From: Vicia villosa
Taxonomy: Eukaryota; Streptophyta; Magnoliopsida; Fabales; Fabaceae
DNA length: 64,000 bases
Reading direction: 5' to 3'
Assembly (NCBI RefSeq): GCF_029867415.1
Contig: NW_026705326.1
Location: 434,001-498,000, forward strand
Of the stretch, positions 24,610-35,785 are shown piece after piece (position 1 is the stretch's first letter; every line of letters starts with the position of its first letter). Under the pieces are notes generated by a model. The model did no database searches and was not told the DNA's origin. It was given only the letters and a program-made list of their open reading frames with translations. The position numbers were made by a program, and so were the translations under genes.

Positions 24610-24875
24610 TGTTAGGTTACACTAAGCTACCAAGATCTAAATTGCATAAGAAGATAAAGCATAAGAAATAACTTTTCAGATTTTCATTAAAGCCACCAAC
24701 AACAAGGAACATACAATATATAGTTAGGGTTTAGCTTAAGGAATTGGGCCATGGGCCAGCATAGGACATAATAAAAGACATAATAAAATTACTACAAGAC
24801 ACCACCTAAAATTAACAATAAAAGTCTTTAAGTAAAACTGAGGGCTTCTTGTTCCTAATGGGCCGTTTCCTAACA
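24610..24875 (-). repeat. 5' LTR of gypsy element
   Basis: 266 bp, identical to 19045-19310; followed by the TCTTG duplication. Confidence 0.95.
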
Positions 24876-24880
24876 TCTTG

Positions 24881-27386
24881 TTACATGGTTTTAGCAAATA
24901 TCGATACCGATACAGTTATTACTGTTTTTTCTATTAGAAAACAAGTTATGATTGATTCACACTACAATAAATATAATCAATGTTGCAACATTTGTACCGG
25001 CCAAAATCATAAAAATCTTTACGCTACAGCTTCAGTTTTTTAAAACCTTGATTTGTTATTCTGCTACTTACCCGTCTACCCTACTATTAGAACCAGAAGA
25101 TCATGATGAATTATAGTATAATGAAAGCACCAACTATTGGCAGATAGGGAGTAGCAGAGCACCTAATAAAAGAAGTTTTCTCACACATAGAACACTTAAA
25201 ACGGAAACACAAAAGAAAAGGACTGGGCTCACAGAATCAGCTCTTCCAACGGTTTTTGACCATACCATGTTCTCTATTGTGTGCTGTCAGGGCCCACTCA
25301 TTGCTTCATTTACACATTTCTTATGGTTACACTTATCCTTTGATGTGTCTGAGAGTTTTCAATCAAAATTTATTTATTTACAAAATTTTAAATATGAATT
25401 TTAAATTTTAATCAATATTATTAAATCCATTTTAAAATTATTTATCTCATCTAAATTTTAATTAAAATCAATTTAATCAAACTTATTTTCGTCCTCAAAA
25501 CGCAAAAGTTCCAAAAACCATAATTATGCATACTGGAACTTAATTAACGTAAAATAATTCTTATGCATTCTAGAATCAAAATTTCAGAGTGCATTTATAT
25601 TTGTTCCAAAAATATAAACTTCAAATAGTTTAAATATCATTCACACAACGAAAAATAGTTATGCATTTCGGAAGCAAATTACAAGAATGTATACATATAT
25701 TCTAGAAAGGGGTTCTGGCCAATGGATGTGCGTAACTAGAAAAGAGGGTGCAAATAAGAACTTCTAATTTGATTTTTTATAATGGTAGTATATCAAAGAT
25801 AGCATGACACGAATGGCCCCAGCCCAAGCAAAATAGTAACAGCAATCATCAACTTGCTATCTTGTCTTGAAAACAAAGTCCATCATCAAGAAACTGAAAG
25901 TCATTTGTAACATAATAATATTTTGATGCACAAAAAGGAAAGAGAATTTTGTATCGCACCCTAAAAGTTTAAAAAATTATTAATAAATAATTTAACAAAT
26001 CTACTTAATTGGATGAAATATTTTAAGATAATTTAAAATAAAAGTTTAAAAGTAATACATTGATCGTGTAAACTAACTTTATACATATTTGTTTTTTTAA
26101 ATTAAAATTATGTTTTAATTAGATATATAGTTGTGATTGATTGACAGTGTAAAAATATTTTACACAGTCGATGCATATCCCTTTCTCTCTTAAAATAATT
26201 TAAATAAAATTAATTGTTTAAATAAAAAATATAAAAAATTGTTAAAATGATTTAAATTTATAAAAAGTATTTTATTCAAGATAAATTTAAAGAATTTTAA
26301 AATAATATTAAAAAGTAAATAATTTGAAACTACTCATTCACAATTGTTTATTATTAGATTTTAAAATTTTATAAAATATTTCTCATATTTTATAAAAATT
26401 CCAAATCCACCTCTAAAATTTTCAAAAATTACAAATAAGTGCCTAATAATTTTCATATTTTACAAATTAGTCCCTTCAAATTTTCAAAAATTGCAAATTG
26501 GTCTCTATTTTTATATTTTAAATTTGGCCGAAAATTTTAAAATATTATGAAAAAGACCCCAAAAAATTAACAATGAATTATTTTACTACTTCATCCAAAC
26601 AAAATAATTTAAACATGAATGAATTTTAATTGAATCATTTAAAATGCTTAGAATTTTGAATTCCTTGAAAATTTTAAATTACCTCATCCAAACATACTCT
26701 AATGAGAGCATGTAAGGTTTTAAGAAAATTTAGAATGATTTAAACAAATTTCATGTTTTGGATAAAAAATACAAAGAATTGTTAAAATTGTGGAAATATA
26801 TTTTGAATATTTTGTCCAAGTTAAATTTTATGATTTTAAAATGATACATAAAATTAAAGAAATTCAAATTTCTCTCATACTCTATAAATTTTGAATGTCA
26901 ACTTGGTCAATGTTATTATTTTAACTTTTACAAATTAGTCTTTATAGTTTTCAAAATTATAAAATTGACCCTAAAAATTAGTACAATAAGTCCTTTAATA
27001 ATTTTTAGATTTTACAAATACGTCATTACTTTTAAATTTAAAATTTGACCCCATAACTTTAAAATTTATAAAATTGAGCCGAAAATTTAAATAATTTTTT
27101 CTTATGCTCAATCCAAAGAAAAAGTTTTAAAATAAATAAATTTCAACTGAATAATTTAAATTGCATAAAATTTTAAATTGCTTAGAAATTTTCAATTAAC
27201 TCATTCAAATACAACCTAAGGAAATTCTAAAATGCTCCTCAAATTTTGAAAGCGTATTTACGTATGGGCACCATTTTCTCACTAAAACACATCCTAATAT
27301 GAGATTCGTCTTTTTTTCTCTCCAAAGTTTAGTCTGGAGATGCATCTTCGGATTCACCTTATGCACCCCATGCATTCACAACCGAG
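24881..27386. other. intergenic, AT-rich, no gene seen
   Basis: No convincing coding region. A small palindrome GTGTAAAAATATTTTACAC lies at about 26147-26165. From about 26220 to 27230 the DNA consists of two diverged copies of a repeat (listed separately). Confidence 0.5.
26220..27230. repeat. two diverged tandem copies of an approximately 500-bp AT-rich repeat
   Basis: Both halves (about 26220-26700 and 26740-27230) contain the same order of motifs: TAAAATGAT, CAAATTAGTC, AAAATTTTCAAAA, AAAATTTGGCC or TTTGACCCC, and end in CTCATCCAAACATA or CTCATTCAAATACA. Strongly diverged, hence old. Confidence 0.55.
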
Positions 27387-27946
27387 TAGGGATGGCAATT
27401 TGGCCCATCCCCAGTGGGTACCCACAAAAAACCTCATATCGGGTAGGGTAAATACCCATAAAAATGGGTATGGGCACGGACACGGGTAATTACCCATTAA
27501 AATATGCGGGTATGGGTGCGGGCACGGGTACCTTACTACTAAACCCGCCCCATACTCACACTACATATTTCTATAATGTCATTTATATTATTATATAAAA
27601 ATGCATGATTCTAAATTTTTTTAAAAATATATCGCTATTAAATCATTATACATTTTAATAAAAGTGTTTATTTGTTTCTTAACTCAACAATAACATACAT
27701 AATTTTTTTAATATTGTTAAAAAGACTTAAATTATATGATATTTTGCAATTAAACGATTTAATTTTACTATAAATGCGGGTAAACGGGTACGGGTATGGG
27801 CATTGAGGTACCCACAGGGTACGGGTACGGACATGAATATTGATACCCACGCGGGTTTGGGCTCGGGTACGTGGATTTTTTTAAACTGCGGGTATGGGGA
27901 CGGGTACTATAGTACCCTGCCCAAACCCTGCCCATTGCCATCCCTA
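27387..27946. mobile_element. hAT-type MITE
   Basis: Terminal inverted repeats TAGGGATGGCAA and TTGCCATCCCTA closely resemble Ac/hAT ends. The flanking 8-bp duplication is CAACCGAG (27379-27386 and 27947-27954). Length is 560 bp. The arms are rich in GGGTACGGGTATGGG-like motifs, and the centre is AT-rich and non-coding. Confidence 0.88.
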
Positions 27947-27954
27947 CAACCGAG

Positions 27955-30609
27955 GCACATTCATTTTAACATAAATTGATCCGGAGATGCATCTACGTAT
28001 TCATCCTAGACAGAATATAGAGATGTATATCCAGATTCACACTAGACAGTAAATTTTGACTTTGTTTTGAAGATACACTGATGTAACCGACGATGTATTA
28101 TAAATATACTACCATATTAGATTTTATATAAATTAAATCATAAACTAATCAAATAATATGAAAATACCATATATAAATTAATAAAATTAGAATACATAAT
28201 GAAGTTAAAATAAATTATAAACGATAATAATGTTAATACAAATACTATATGCTATGGCGTATGTGGGACTCAGACCCCCCGTTCCTACGCTGCATTTTGT
28301 ATTATAGTGTCATATGTGCCTCCTCTATGACGGCATCTAGAATGCCCCATGCCTCAGAGCCTTCTGAAAAGACTCATCTATCTATATTTAACTGCTCAAG
28401 CTCTACGATACATCAACATCTATATGAGATGGTATTTTAAAATATCAAATAATCCATACTTGCCGCATCTGAATCTTCCTACATATGAAAGAGAGCATCT
28501 AAGGCTAAGTGAGAATAACATATATTAAAATATTACATATATTCTTAACTATTTTTGTTTATATTATTACTTTATGTTATTATGTTATGGTTCTTTGTTG
28601 ATATGTGTGTAAAATATAAGTTTAAAAATAAGCAAATAGATCATATAATCCGAACATGTAAATCACCTTATCAGATTGATGGAGAATTTTACAAGTTCGA
28701 ATTATATATTGTTATTGTTTTTCCTTGATAATTCTAATTTTACTTTTTAATTGAACTTAATATTGTACATTAATATCAATTTTTAGGAGTGTTTAATCAT
28801 AATCTCTTAGCAATTTAGCCTTTAACCTTAAATTAATTCTCAATCCCTTAGTGAATTAAATTTAAGATTATGTTTTTGGTGTGTAATTTGAAGGATCAAC
28901 TATACCAATTGAATGATCGTCTCAACCAACGCGATACAACAATGGTAATCATCGTTTAGTATCAACACTCTTCAATCGACAATGATGAATGTGTTCAGTG
29001 ATGTGTAGCTTCAAAATGACAATGATGTGAGAGTTCTCAAATATTAGCGTCATTCTTAAGGACCGTTTAAGTTAGATGTTACCCCGATCAAACATGTTGA
29101 TAGTTGATACTATCTTTTCAAGTTTGATTTGTTTCAAGACAATTGATGAAATCGCAAAATGCATAGTTGAAATAAACGAATAAACTAATTTATTTTTTAT
29201 ATGATGATGTTTGTATTTAAATGATAATTTTTTTAATTTATGTTGGTGTAATATTATTGTTGTTGATATATTATGTCATTGAGTTTTATTTAATGAACTG
29301 TTTACTTTTAATGTTCTTTGGGTTTTCAATATGTTTGAATTTTAGAATGCAAATACTTAAAAAAACATGTTTTTAATACTAAAAAAACATGCTTTTAATG
29401 TTACTTTTAAACATGTTTTTTTTTCATAGCTTCTATAACTTTCTTAGACTTAGCATTTGTGTTTCCTGGAGGGGCAAAGGAGTCTCGACACTGTCATATC
29501 TAATTAGATGGTCTATACCTATGCTAGATTAAAGTGGACGATTTTAACTTCTCATCATATATAAACATGTCACGTATCATAACAAGTATTTATCCACTCT
29601 CACTCTTGCAAGTTACACCTCTGTGATCTCACTAACTATACCATCAAAATATTAATCATGCAGATCCTCCTCAACTCATCACACCCAAAATTTGCAAAAT
29701 CGCATTAGAGAAGCATCTCAACACCGTACCGCCGATCTCTCCTTCTGCTACGAAATAATTTCTATAAAAAAATCTTTTGACTTGCTTTGTTATCTAGACT
29801 GTCTTTGAGGGCGTTTAAGTCGGGTTACCGAACAGGGTCTCAAAATTTCACAGTTAAATTTTACTTAAATAAAACCTCATAAATCTTTGTCATTTTTAAA
29901 ATTTAGTCAAATAGAATCTCTAATTATTATTTTCATGGTTAAATCATGACTAGCCTACATAGAGTCTGAAAAATTTTGAGACTTGAACCTCAACTTTAGA
30001 GTACATTATAGAATTTAAGGCTAATAAAACCTCCATCAATATTTCTTGATCAAAAAATATTATAGAATCTCCAATCAGAATATTAAGGACAATTATGATT
30101 TATATGTAGCATTTGATATAAAACTAAAAACAGATTACAAACTAATATAACACACACTTATCTCTACTATTTTCTTTAAACTTGGATTGTAATATAACAT
30201 TTTTTTTCTTTATGACATGCATGGATTAATAATCACATTTATATTTGAATTTCTTTTTTTTAGACAATAAATATTTGCAATTTCATTGTCTAAACTATCC
30301 TACATGTAATATGATAATTAAAAATAATAATTTCTTTGTCAAAATTTTCCTACAACCTAAGTTGTGATATATAAAATATATATAATTATATGAGATTCAA
30401 ATATTTTTCTTTCTAATTTGGCATAAGTTCCTTTTGTTTGAGATAATTCTATATAAAAAAATATTTAATACTAGATATAAATAACTTTTAATTAGAATTA
30501 AAATATTTATGGTATAATAGTAGATTATATATTGATGCCGAAAACAAAAATAATATATTAATTATATCATTGAATGACTCTCAAACACTTGTATGAGTAG
30601 GGTTGATCT
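27955..30609. other. intergenic, no gene recognised
   Basis: AT-rich. The motif GGAGATGCATCT appears on both sides of the hAT MITE (about 27337 and 27983), so the MITE sits in an older repeat. An open frame at 28249-28440 has no recognised family. Nothing else is supported. Confidence 0.4.
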
Positions 30610-30780
30610 AACCTACTTTGAAGTCTAAAATCATTTTTAAAATAAAATATTTAAAATATATTAAAAGAATTAATTTTTTAATTGACGAAAATTAATTTAA
30701 AAACCAAAATAATATAAGAATTTTTACTCATTCAACTATTAAATTTAATATAAACTCTATAAATTTATATATTTATAATT
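30610..30780. repeat. left copy of a dispersed inverted repeat
   Basis: About 170 bp that match the reverse complement of 40985-41158 with roughly nine in ten bases identical (both contain AACCTACTTTGAAGTCTAAAA in opposite orientations). Confidence 0.8.
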
Positions 30781-31649
30781 AAATTCACATTTTTTTTAAT
30801 TTTTTTATTAAAATTTTGAGGTTTAAAATTTATGTTTGAATCGCCTGATCTTTAGACAGACCCAATGTTCTAATTAGTATTCCCTTCATTTTAAAATCAA
30901 TGTCGTTTAAAGTTTTTCTACATATTTTAAGGAATGTAATAATATTGTCATAAAACATTGCATTTTTACTAAATTAACCTTATAATTTGATAATGATATT
31001 AATACTAATCAAGACGATAAAAGTGAACAAATATCCAACACATTTGAACATGTGAACGTCGTTGAAGAAAACCCAAGTGATGTTACGAGTTGAGTTAGGA
31101 CTATTTAATTTTGTGTTATCTCAGAACAAAGATATATAAATATTTTGAACATGTAATTTGTAACTACATGTATTATTAACTACATGTAATTTGTAACTAC
31201 ATGTATTTGGATTTGGAACATGTATTATTAATTATACATGTATGTATTTGAACATGTATTTTTAACTATACATGTATTCGAACATGTAATTTGCATTATG
31301 TTCGATACATGTATTAAATACAAGTACTAATCTTACATGTTCATAGACAATTTTACGTTGGATAATTTGTTATTACATTATTTAGAAATCCTAGTTTTGG
31401 ATTTAGAATTTAATATATAATACATGTATTATTGCATTGCATAGTTACTTAAGACTTCTTTTTTGTGGAAATGGATTCGTTTAGGACTGGTAAACCCCCA
31501 ACTCAGACATGGCTGGATCTGAATAGCAAAATTGGAGCCCATTTTAATTTGAACTTTTTGGGCCTGGTCTTGAAAAGCCCGAGTCCCGAATGGACCGGCC
31601 CGTTTAGGACCGGTTAGCCCATTTCGACAACTCTAAGTTAAATGATCAC
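30781..31649. other. intergenic with MITE-like remnants
   Basis: At about 30880-30920 the sequence CCCTTCATTTTAAAATCAAT resembles a Stowaway/mariner MITE end. At about 31590-31636 GGACCGGTTAGCCCATTTCG followed by ACAACTCTA resembles one end of a hAT MITE. In both cases I did not find the partner end. Confidence 0.4.
31145..31340. repeat. cluster of ACATGT palindromes
   Basis: About eleven ACATGT hexamers in roughly 190 bp, embedded in repeats of ACATGTATTATTAACT and ACATGTAATTTGTAACT. Confidence 0.75.
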
Positions 31650-32020
31650 ATTCACATCAACATTTTTTATTTATAATGTCAATATAATTTAAAATATTAT
31701 ATTTAGAAAACATTAAAAAAATACTAACTCTTTTTCTTAATGGATACGAAAGTATTTATCAATAAATTCAATAATATAATTGCATACGTCAATTTGTAAT
31801 TATTTAATATAAAATTTTAAAAAAATCTTTAATATATGACATTTTTTTTGTCATATCTCCTTATTCTATTGGTCTTTTTATTTTGATTTCAAATGCATGT
31901 TCTCATCACTTTATAAAGTAAGCTTCTTTAATACGTTTATCTCAAAATCTTATCTCAATACGCACAATACAAACAAAGCTATCTAACATGTAGAAATTTA
32001 TGAAACTCTTTCGGTTGTAT
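31650..32020 (+). repeat. extra copy of the subtilase promoter/5' leader
   Basis: Aligns along its whole length with 32112-32530: shared blocks include TATAATTTAAAATATTATAT, ACTAACTCTTTTT, ACGAAAGTATTTAT, CAAATGCATGTT/CCAATGCATGTT, CTTTATAA/CTTATAA, ATCTCAATAC and AAAGCTATCTAACAT. The last block is followed by an ATG in both (32000 and 32514). After the ATG this copy loses homology and stops within about 30 codons. It is most simply the front end of a lost tandem paralogue. Confidence 0.85.
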
Positions 32021-32111
32021 GAACAATTTATTTACAACATGTCACACCTATTTATCATGTTTACAATAGTTTATAAGCATTTAGCTCAGCTGACGCATAC
32101 TAGTTGAGCTT

Positions 32112-32513
32112 TCACATTTACTCCAATTTTTTTTTTATATTTATAATATTGATATAATTTAAAATATTATATTTTTAAAACATTAAAAATACTAACTCTT
32201 TTTTTCTTAACAAGTACGAAAGTATTTATTTTATTTCAAGAACTTCAATAATATATAGTCCAAAAAAACTACAATAGTATTATTGCATAAGTCAAAAATT
32301 ACAATTACTTAATATAGAACTTAATACTTTTCCTTAAATGAATGACATATTTTTTAAAATTTCTCCTTGTTCTACTGCTCTTTTTCCTCAGCAAATTGAC
32401 TTCAAATTCCAATGCATGTTTTCACCACCTTATAAGATGAGGTTCTCTACTACATTTTTCTCACAATCCCATCTCAATACATACAATCAAAGCTATCTAA
32501 CATAGAAACAATT
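32112..32513 (+). promoter_or_regulatory. promoter and 5' leader of the subtilase
   Basis: Immediately upstream of the gene. A TATA-like CTTATAAGAT lies near 32440, about 75 bp before the ATG. A CATGCA (RY-like) motif is at about 32415. Both are conserved in the upstream copy. The transcription start is not determined. Confidence 0.55.
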
Positions 32514-34790
32514 ATGAAATCCCTCATTGTAATTCTTTTTGTGATTCTGAGTGTGCATGATGTGTCTCTGGCAAGAACAGATAATAGTGAGAATAAGAAG
32601 AATACCTACATTGTTCATGTTGCCAAATCCACAATGCCAACAAGCTTCGACCATCATTTAATCTGGTACAAATCAATTGTGAAGTCGGTATCCGAGTCAG
32701 CTGAAGTACTCTATGCCTATGATAATGCAATAAATGGATTCTCAACAAGTTTGACAGTTGAAGAACATCAATTACTAAAGAGCCAACCGGGGATTCTAAA
32801 GGTGACACTCGATAAAATGTACAAACTTCACACAACTCGAACACCAAAATTTCTCGGGCTTGATAAACTTGCTAGTTTGTTCCCCACGACAAACAAAAGT
32901 AGTGATGTAATTGTGGGACTCCTAGACACAGGTATTTGGCCCGAAAGCAAGAGCTTTGATGATACTGGATTCGGGCCAATCCCGCGTAATTGGAAAGGAG
33001 AATGTGAAACAGGTACAAATTTTACAACATATAATTGTAATAAGAAATTGATTGGTGCTAGATTCTTTTCAAAGGGCATCGAGGCGTTTATGGGTCCAAT
33101 TAATGAAGCCATCCAGTCTAGATCGCCTCGAGATGATGATGGCCATGGAACCCACACCGCGAGCACAGCTGCAGGATCTGCGGTGGAAAACACAAGTCTT
33201 TTTAGCTATGCCAATGGGACTTCACGTGGGATGGCAATTGGAGCTAGAGTTGCTATGTATAAGGTTTGTTGGAAAGATTTCTGTAGCAATGCAGATATAT
33301 TGGCAGGAATAGATCGGGCCATTGCTGACAACGTCAATATTCTTTCATTATCGCTTGGAGGTCTAACACGTGATTATAAGGATATCATCGCAATTGGAGC
33401 CTTTGCAGCTACGGAACATGGTATTCTAGTCTCGTGCTCAGCAGGAAATTCGGGTCCTACTCCTTCCCGTGTCACTAATGTAGCACCCTGGATTACCACC
33501 GTGGGAGCCGGAACACTCGATCGAGATTTTCCTGCATACGTCAGTTTAGGAAATGGAAACAATTATTCTGGTGTGTCACTTTATAAAGGAATTTCTTTGC
33601 CCGATACTCTTGTGTCGTTCATATATGCAGGAAATGCAAGCAAAGATGATGAAAATGATGCTGCGAGATGTCTTCCAGGTAGCTTGGCTCCAAAAAAAGT
33701 AGCGGGAAAGATTGTGTTATGTGATCGTGGATATCTTGATAAGGTAGCCAAAGGATATACAGTGAAATCTGCTGGTGGTTTGGGCATGGTGTTAGCCAAC
33801 ACTAAGACAGATGGAGAAATACCGCGAGCTGATGCTCATATTTTGCCAGCAACTTCTGTTAGCTTCACAGATGGTGAAGCTATCAAGAATTACCTGTTTT
33901 CTGATCCAACACCGATGAGTACAATTGTGTTTCAGGGAACAAAGCTAAATGTTGAGCCATCTCCTGTTGTTGCAGATTTCAGCTCACGAGGCCCGAATCC
34001 AATAACCCCTCAAATATTGAAACCAGATCTCATTGCTCCCGGTGTTAACATCTTAGCAGCTTATTCAAAAAATGTGAGTCCCACTACCTGGGATTCTGAT
34101 CCAAGACGCGTAGATTTCAACATTTTATCAGGAACATCCATGTCATGCCCACATGTAAGTGGACTAGCAGCTATAATCAAGTCCATTCATCCAGATTGGA
34201 GCCCAGCCGTCATTAGATCCGCGTTGATGACAACCGCTTATACAACTTACAAAAACAATAAGACATTATTAGACAGCGCAACCAAAAAACCAGCAACTCC
34301 GTTTGATTTTGGTGCTGGACATATTGATCCTGTTTCCGCGCTAAATCCTGGCCTTGTCTATGATTTAACAACGGATGACTACTTGAGCTTCCTCTGTGCA
34401 TTGAACTACTCGCCTGTTGATATTGAAATTGTAGCAAGGAGAAAGTACACATGCGATCTAAAGAAACAATACAGTGTAACAAACCTTAATTATCCTTCAT
34501 TTGCAGTGGTTTTTGAGGGTGGAAATGATGAGATTAAACACACTCGGACTCTTACCAATGTGGGTGCGGCAGGAACATACAAGGTATCTGTTAAGTTCGA
34601 TGTTCAATCCGTCAAAATCTCGGTTGAACCAAAAGTGTTAAGTTTTAAGGAAAATGAGAAAAAATCATACATAGTTACATTTACTACATTAACTTCAGAA
34701 CAAAATATTACTCAAAGTTTTGGCAGTTTGGAATGGTTTGATGGAAAAATAGTTGTTAAAAGTCCTATAGCAGTTAGGTGGAAAATATAG
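32514..34790 (+). CDS. subtilisin-like serine protease (plant subtilase, S8/SBT1-type)
   Basis: An intact, intronless gene of 758 codons, the usual length for plant subtilases. Residues 1-20 form a signal peptide (MKSLIVILFV...SLA), so the product is secreted. An I9 propeptide follows (about 31-107, TYIVHVAK ... TTRTPKFLGL). The catalytic triad is Asp138 (GLLDTGIWPES), His211 (DGHGTHTAS) and Ser542 (GTSMSCPH), with the oxyanion Asn312 (SAGNSGP). A protease-associated domain is inserted at about 340-480. The C-terminal fibronectin-III-like domain starts near NYPSFAVVF. Such enzymes process extracellular proteins and peptides; the substrate here cannot be told. Start chosen for the signal peptide and matching leader. 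It is the only complete host gene in the window. Confidence 0.96.
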   Translation: MKSLIVILFVILSVHDVSLARTDNSENKKNTYIVHVAKSTMPTSFDHHLIWYKSIVKSVSESAEVLYAYDNAINGFSTSLTVEEHQLLKSQPGILKVTLDKMYKLHTTRTPKFLGLDKLASLFPTTNKSSDVIVGLLDTGIWPESKSFDDTGFGPIPRNWKGECETGTNFTTYNCNKKLIGARFFSKGIEAFMGPINEAIQSRSPRDDDGHGTHTASTAAGSAVENTSLFSYANGTSRGMAIGARVAMYKVCWKDFCSNADILAGIDRAIADNVNILSLSLGGLTRDYKDIIAIGAFAATEHGILVSCSAGNSGPTPSRVTNVAPWITTVGAGTLDRDFPAYVSLGNGNNYSGVSLYKGISLPDTLVSFIYAGNASKDDENDAARCLPGSLAPKKVAGKIVLCDRGYLDKVAKGYTVKSAGGLGMVLANTKTDGEIPRADAHILPATSVSFTDGEAIKNYLFSDPTPMSTIVFQGTKLNVEPSPVVADFSSRGPNPITPQILKPDLIAPGVNILAAYSKNVSPTTWDSDPRRVDFNILSGTSMSCPHVSGLAAIIKSIHPDWSPAVIRSALMTTAYTTYKNNKTLLDSATKKPATPFDFGAGHIDPVSALNPGLVYDLTTDDYLSFLCALNYSPVDIEIVARRKYTCDLKKQYSVTNLNYPSFAVVFEGGNDEIKHTRTLTNVGAAGTYKVSVKFDVQSVKISVEPKVLSFKENEKKSYIVTFTTLTSEQNITQSFGSLEWFDGKIVVKSPIAVRWKI

Positions 34791-34921
34791 TAAAAGCTTG
34801 ATGTTTTGTTCTTATGATTATATAATAAAATAATAAAACATAATATTTGTATACATTTGGATTTTATTACTTTTGTTTTATCATGTATGAATATACACTT
34901 TAGTTTTTATTCTTGTTTTTC
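34791..34921 (+). terminator. 3' end region of the subtilase
   Basis: AATAAAATAATAAAACATAA about 35-50 bp after the stop supplies canonical polyadenylation-type signals. CACTA-2 begins at 34922, so the element inserted just past the transcript end. Confidence 0.6.
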
Positions 34922-34939
34922 CACTACTAGAAATTTGGC

Positions 34940-35140
34940 CTACGGCCACGCTAAAATTGTCCACAGCTCAGAAACTGTGGCCACATATATGATTTAGCCA
35001 TGATTATCAAAGCGTAGACGTATGTTATAGAAATATTGAATCCGGAGTGTAAAACTGTGGCCTGTATAACGGTAGATATTTTAAGCCGCAACTAAGAAAC
35101 CGAGGCCTATAATTTTCAGTTCAAACTGTGGCCAAAACCC
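34940..35140. repeat. left subterminal repeats of CACTA-2
   Basis: Several ACTGTGGCC/GGCCACGC-type motifs, weaker than at the right end. Confidence 0.65.
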
Positions 35141-35425
35141 CAAAAAAAACCCCTCCAAAAGTTCCCTCCTTTTTTTTTAGTTTCCCTCTATATCTTTTAA
35201 TATTTTCTTTTCTATTTTTTTTAATTAAAAAAAGAAAAAAAATGAAAGAACACGAACAAAAACTCCATCTCCCAAAGCCATATGAACAAAAAACACGCAC
35301 ACTCTGAAAACTCCATCTCCCAAAACTATCTCGCTTCGCCGCTCCACCGCTCCGCCGCTGCTGCCACCTCCATCGCTTACAGGTTAGTTTCTTCATCTTC
35401 ATCTCTGCTTTCATCTCTGCTTCAC

Positions 35426-35535
35426 CTTCATCTCACGAACCCTAACCCTCTTCATCTCACGAACCCTAACCCTCTTCATCTCACGAATCCTAACTCTCTT
35501 CATCTCACGAACCCTAACTCTCTTCATGTCACGAT
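35426..35535. repeat. 24-bp tandem repeat
   Basis: Five units starting CTTCATCTCACGAACCCTAA (24-bp period; starts at 35426, 35450, 35474, 35498 and 35522) in the leader part of CACTA-2. Confidence 0.9.
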
Positions 35536-35785
35536 TCTCTGTTCGTGTTCCTCATCTTCTCTATCGTCTCCTCTGATTTTGTTTGGACCTAATATATATT
35601 TTGTTTTGCAGTTGAGGTACCAAAGCTTCTGGAGGCTTCCTCTATTCATCTGCGTACGATTATCTGGGTACGATTCTCTTCTCTGTTCGTGTTCCTCATC
35701 TTCCCTCGTCTCCTTTGATTTTTTTGACCTAATATATATTTTGTTTTGCATGTGAGGTACCAAAGCTTCTGGAGGCTAATACGGT
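35531..35785. repeat. approximately 140-bp tandem duplication
   Basis: GTTCGTGTTCCTCATCTT ... ACCTAATATATATTTTGTTT ... GAGGTACCAAAGCTTCTGG occurs at about 35541 and again at about 35685. The conserved TTTTGCA before GAGGTACC looks like a splice acceptor, so this is probably duplicated leader exon/intron sequence. Confidence 0.8.

Larger units (their letters stand above)
19045..24875 (-). mobile_element. young Ty3/gypsy LTR retrotransposon
   Basis: Two LTRs of 266 bp (19045-19310 and 24610-24875) appear identical base for base. Both start TGTTAG and end CTAACA. The 5-bp duplication TCTTG flanks the element (19040-19044 and 24876-24880). On the minus strand the order is gag-protease (24593-22491) then reverse transcriptase, RNase H and integrase (22384-19247), the Ty3/gypsy order. 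Total length is 5831 bp. Identical LTRs imply recent insertion. The only obvious lesion is a one-base frame change at a homopolymer between protease and reverse transcriptase. Confidence 0.95.

Noticed and set aside
28249..28440. 63-residue open frame as a gene
   Set aside because: No family recognised on either strand and no supporting signals.
32524..34482. Minus- and plus-strand open frames overlapping the subtilase
   Set aside because: Shadows of the intact 758-codon gene.
35282..35755. 157-residue open frame with HLTNPN repeats
   Set aside because: It is produced by the 24-bp tandem repeat and leader duplication in CACTA-2; no protein family features.
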